Source: Euryodendron excelsum (taxonomy: Eukaryota; Streptophyta; Magnoliopsida; Ericales; Pentaphylacaceae). Taken from it: DNA of 64,000 nt. Where the stretch lies: NCBI GenBank assembly GCA_033060915.1, contig CM065392.1, positions 10,397,501 to 10,461,500 of the forward strand, given 5' to 3'. The first letter of the stretch is position 1. The number at the start of each line of letters is the position of its first letter. This document shows positions 60,006-64,000 of the stretch, piece by piece. A program made the translations under genes and the position numbers. The notes below the pieces were generated by a model. The model was not told the origin of the DNA and did no database searches. It saw nothing but the letters and a program-made list of their open reading frames with translations.

Positions 60006-60737
60006 TGAGCATGAGGTTGGGGATTACTAATGCTTCCTAAAAAGCTTGGTTCTTGAACCTTCAAACCTTCGGCATCCACCCTCAAAAGTGTAAACCCCAT
60101 CTTTGGTTGGTGGTCCGAGCGGCGGAACTATCAAGAGGCCGTAGACTGAGAAACTGACACAGCATCTGCCCACAGTCAATTTACTGTTCCCCCTTCTATC
60201 TAGAAGGGTAGTAATAAGGTAATTATGTAGAGATGCAAATGCAAGTGAGCGCATTAAGTGTGTGTAAAATTTTCAAAAATGGAGGAAAGGACCCAACAAC
60301 ACACATCCCATTCTGCTTATTCATCACATACATGGCAATTAATATGACATAAAATGAATTGTGAACAAAGGTCCACCTACAAAAGAAAATGCAAGGAGTA
60401 AGTAACTTTTTAAAAAAACTCAATGCAAGGTAAAATTAACGATCAATGCAAGAGCTTGAATACAAAAGACAACGCAAGAGTATGCAAATGGATGTCGATA
60501 CAAGAGCATGAATGTAAGCAAATGAATGCAAGTAATGACACTTGTTTGAATTTTTTTTTTTTTGGAAAAATAATTCTTGATTTTGTATACTTGAAATATT
60601 GGAAACTTATGGAAAACTTAGAAAAATTTGAAAAGTGGATAAAACGGGACAAAGTAATCGGATATTCTGGATGAGGGAAGTGTGAAGAGATATGATGATG
60701 GCCTAACTCTCTAAGCATCCCCAGTAGGGTTGCCAAC
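60006..60737 (-). other. interior of the giant-LTR element with primer binding site
   Basis: The primer site on minus is TGGCAACCCTACTGGGG (60735-60719), two bases from the LTR end. It resembles the TGGCGACTCxxCTGGGG site of Ogre/Tat elements, which use tRNA-Arg (from memory). The remainder has short TGCAAG-rich repeats (60390-60540), a T-run and no coding frame. A clear polypurine tract next to 60006 is not visible. Confidence 0.6.
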
Positions 60738-63700
60738 TGTCGCGTCTCAATTTTTTGCACTTGAGAAGACACGAAAATGGGAAAATGCACGGTACTTTTT
60801 TGTTAGAACTCATCTTCCCAGAAGGACGAGTGCGATTAAGTTTGAGTTTGAAATTGATTGAACAAGGGCTTTTGAAAAACGTTTGGAGTTGTCACTTAAC
60901 ATATTTAAAGATGTGTTTGGTAACCTAAAACTAAGTGTAATCTGAAGAATAAACTTAGGTTTTTTGAAAAGGTTTTGAAATGTCCTTCTTAAGAAGGCTT
61001 TTAGAAAAGAAGTTTTTAAAAACCTTTTGAAAATGTTTGTAAAGCCCTCTTGAAAGATGTAACTCCGGGTTGGTCTTCAAAACTAGAAATCTATGGTTCG
61101 AGAGTTGGTTATGTGTAGGAAAGATATCTTAAGATCATCACCCTACCCTGCCCTTTCGGTATCTACATGTCTATTCATCCTTAATTCACTCACCTAAATC
61201 ACTGGTTACTAGAAGTCCATTTGTATCCACTTTAGAATTTAAAAAATGAGGTTTGGTCAACACTTTTTGGATGAATGATGCAAGATGCGAGTTTTGGAAA
61301 AGATATTTAAAAATAGGAAGTTTTGATGTGATTTGAAATGGAAATCTTAACTGGATAGAAATTTTTTAAAAGGGAACTTGAGTTGAAATGAATGTTATGA
61401 CCATACCATTTTAGGTTGCCTACGTATCTCATTTGGTGAGAATCAAGTTATTCGTAGTTCGGGCAATGACCTGGTAGAAAAGTGGCACATTGAGGCCTTT
61501 GGAATACTTTTAAAACACCTTAAGGTCTTTGGAAAGGTTTGAAAACACTTTAAGGTCTTTGAAAAAAGAGAACTTAAGAGTTTAGAAAAATGCCTTTGAA
61601 ATAGGACTTGGGATGTTTGAACTATTTTTGAAATCAGGTTTGAAGATGATTTTAAACGTTTTTTAAATTAACTCAAGGGAGCTTTGAAAAGGTTTTAAAA
61701 TAACTCAAGGGAGTTTTGAAAATGTTTTGAAAACTTTGGAAGTAGAGTTTGGATTGGAAAAAGTTTTTCTGAACTTGTCTTGGAAAGGCTTCTGAAAACC
61801 ATTTTTATGTACCTTATGAAAAGTACGTTGAATGTTTCATTACCCTGAAAAGGTTAGTCAATGAAGGACTAAACTCCTTTGAGACTATGAGTTTTGAAAA
61901 CATGTTTGAAAAAGGGGCTAGAGACTTCCCTTTTAATTTTTAAAACTTTAGGGTTATAAAACCCTTCCTGAATATCTCACTTATACTTGAACAATTCTCA
62001 CCTTGAATGGATTAGGGTTGCTTCAAGAATGTGATGTTTGAAAATAATTTTTGAAGAGAGCTTTTGAAAACACTTAGGGTTTTGGAAGCATAATATGAAC
62101 AACCTTGAAGGTTGTATTTATTGTATCACCTTTCTTTGGAATCCCTAAAACATTTTGAAAATAGTTTTTGAAAAATATTAAGTGTCTAGCCATTTTAGTA
62201 GAGACAAGTTTAAGAGAACTTCTTGGAAATAATTTGGGGATAAAGTAAGGAAGCATTTAAAAATATTTTGAGGTTGAATTACAAAATCTCAAGAGAGTGT
62301 GATGTTTTTGAAAGTGTGCTATGACAATGGTTTTGAATTGAAAGATCATTTGAAAAGGGGTCTTTGAATTAGAATCTTGAAGCTCACTAACCTTGGTTGG
62401 GGTGACTTAAGGTTAACTAACTTGGGTTAGGTTAACCTAGGGTTGGACAACTAGGGTTAGGTTGAACTAGGGTTGGATTTACCTAGGGTTAACTAACTAG
62501 GGTTAGGTTGACTTAAGGTTAAAGGAACCTAGGGTTAACTAATTAAGATTAGGTCAACCTAGTGTTTGGACAACTAGGGTTAACTAACTAGGGTTAGCTT
62601 AACGTAGGGTTTGGACAACTAGGGTTAACTAACTTGGGTTCGATTAACCGATGGTTTGGTTGATTAGGGTTAATTAACTTGGGTTAGGTTAACCTAGGGT
62701 TTGGAGGTGTTACAAGGTTAGCCAACTTAGGTTGGGTTAACTTAGGGTTTTGGAAGGTGGTTTTGAAAAATAGTTTTGGATTAGGGTTTGGACCTAGTGA
62801 TTTTGGAAAGATGGTTTTGCAAATTAGTTTTGGACTAGGGTTTGGACCTAGGGGTTTTGGAAAGGCGGTTTAATGCATGAATTTTGAAAAATGGGTGTTG
62901 TAAACCATGATGTTTTGTAAAGTACTTGGAAAACAACTCTAAAGAATTACATGAATTTTTAAAAAGATCATTGCATGAAGATGAGCTCTAATCAAGTGTA
63001 TGGTTTATATGGCATATATTTGGAAACCACTCCAGGGAGGGTTTCTTTGGGACCATTATAACCACTAATCTAAATAGAGCAAAACTTTTGAAAATCAATA
63101 TGTAATGGTGGTTTTAGAAAACCATTTTTTTATGCAAAATAAAGAGAATGAAATTTTGAGAACCCTTCTTGGCAAGGGTTGATTTGAAAACCACTTTTGG
63201 GATGTAAAAAACCACTTTTGTGAGGTAGGGTTCCTATAGTCAATAAATGAGGAGACTACTTAGAAGAGGGTTCTATAAGGACCATTTCAACTACAAAACT
63301 CAAAAGAGCAAAGTTTTGAAAATCATGTAGAAAGAGAGAGTTCGAAAACCATTTTAACAATAATAAAGACAAATGCCCTTTTGAAAACCACCCTTAGGGT
63401 GAAGAAGACCAACTTTAATGAACTAGGGTTTATATGGTCAAGATAATGGAAAAATCACTCAAGAGAGGGTTCCAAGGAACCATTTCAACCACAAATCTCA
63501 AGAGAGTAGATTTTTAAGAATCAATATAGAAGAGAAGGGTTTGAAAGTCATTTTTATGTAACTTGACATGTAAATAAATGCAAGGATGCAAAATATAAGT
63601 TAGAAGGCCAATGAAGGGCTTTCTAGAACATGAAAACTTGGGGTTTCATCCTAGGCTTCGAGGAACCAACTCCTAGCAATTTTTAGCAAAACATTTTTAT

Positions 63701-64000
63701 AAGGATGACAATAGTAAGAGCAAAGGTAGGCATGCAATCCATGAGTATAAGAGCTATATGCAAAGGGGGTCATGAAGACATATAAGGGTAAAAGGCCGTA
63801 CCATATTGCAAGGTGCTCCAAGGCTATACCAGCTTGAAGTAGGCTTGTGAGAGATCCCCCTACATGTTGGCTCTCCAAATCTTTTCTCTTGGCATGACTT
63901 AGAAGCTTTTTGTTTCAAGCATGCAAGAAAGGGGGGTAGAAGATGGGGGTTAAAAGAGAAGAGTAGTCTAAGTAGACTAGAGGGAGAAGAAAGGAGTGGG
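60738..64000 (-). repeat. 5' LTR of the giant-LTR element, cut by the window edge
   Basis: Starts on plus with TGTCGCGTCTCAATTTTTTG and parallels 55344-58690 almost block for block. It includes the telomere-like tract at 62386-62745 and the closing AGGGAGAAGA region. The TATA/U3 part lies right of the window. Confidence 0.8.

Larger units (their letters stand above)
55344..64000 (-). mobile_element. gypsy element with giant LTRs and a 0.73-kb interior (LARD-like)
   Basis: Minus strand. A complete LTR (55344-60005), a short interior (60006-60737) with primer site, then a second LTR from 60738 to the window edge. The LTRs align over their whole shared length. No gag or pol frame. The left flank ACTAG (55339-55343) should recur beyond the right LTR if this is a single insertion. 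The LTRs share U5 blocks with the plus-strand TGTAAGCACC family, so it belongs to the same Tat/Ogre-like group. Confidence 0.75.

Overview
This is nuclear DNA from a flowering plant. It shows TC-rich 5' leaders, plant-type Ty1/copia and Ty3/gypsy elements primed by initiator tRNA-Met, a CACTA transposon with GCGACGG subterminal repeats, and a plant-specific glutaredoxin-like gene. The species cannot be read from the sequence; a repeat-rich, probably woody dicot-like genome is only a guess. There are no bacterial features, CRISPR arrays or recognisable tRNA/rRNA genes.

Layout. 1-4215: 5' part of a decayed minus-strand Ty3/gypsy element whose LTR is split by a 1.66-kb solo LTR (TSD TTAGG). 4216-5760: wreck of an LRR receptor-kinase domain, cut on the left by the gypsy element and in the middle by a ~1.05-kb DNA transposon. 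5761-18640: the only gene-like country. It holds an orphan terminal exon (7227-7346, minus), an intact intronless glutaredoxin-like gene (9174-10394, minus), a MITE, a candidate five-exon small-protein gene (14681-15857, minus), a ~1-kb foldback (16953-17943) and a GRF zinc-finger remnant.

18647-64000 is one stack of nested transposons, which can be ordered from target-site duplications. Copia-2 (minus) has its 3' LTR split (18647-18664 and 50775-52060) by a gypsy-type solo LTR X (18665-50769, TSD GGAAT). Inside LTR X sit a 5.26-kb CACTA element (19767-25027) that carries exons of the host mRNA-export gene THO3, and a Tat/Ogre-like LTR (25531-29346). That LTR is broken by Copia-1, a Sirevirus-like element with an extra env-like ORF (29347-50261). 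Copia-1 is itself hit by two more LTRs of the same Tat-like family: 29797-33036 (TSD CTCAT/CTTAT) and 38688-44126 (TSD GATGG). To the right, Copia-2 is cut at 55344 by a minus-strand pair of 4.7-kb gypsy LTRs separated by only 0.73 kb.

Most likely working genes: the glutaredoxin-like gene and perhaps the small spliced gene. All retroelement coding regions carry stops or frameshifts. Main items to check are the THO3-carrying CACTA, the small spliced gene, the long foldback, the tandem Copia-1 structure and the variable enhancer-like repeats in the Tat-like LTRs.
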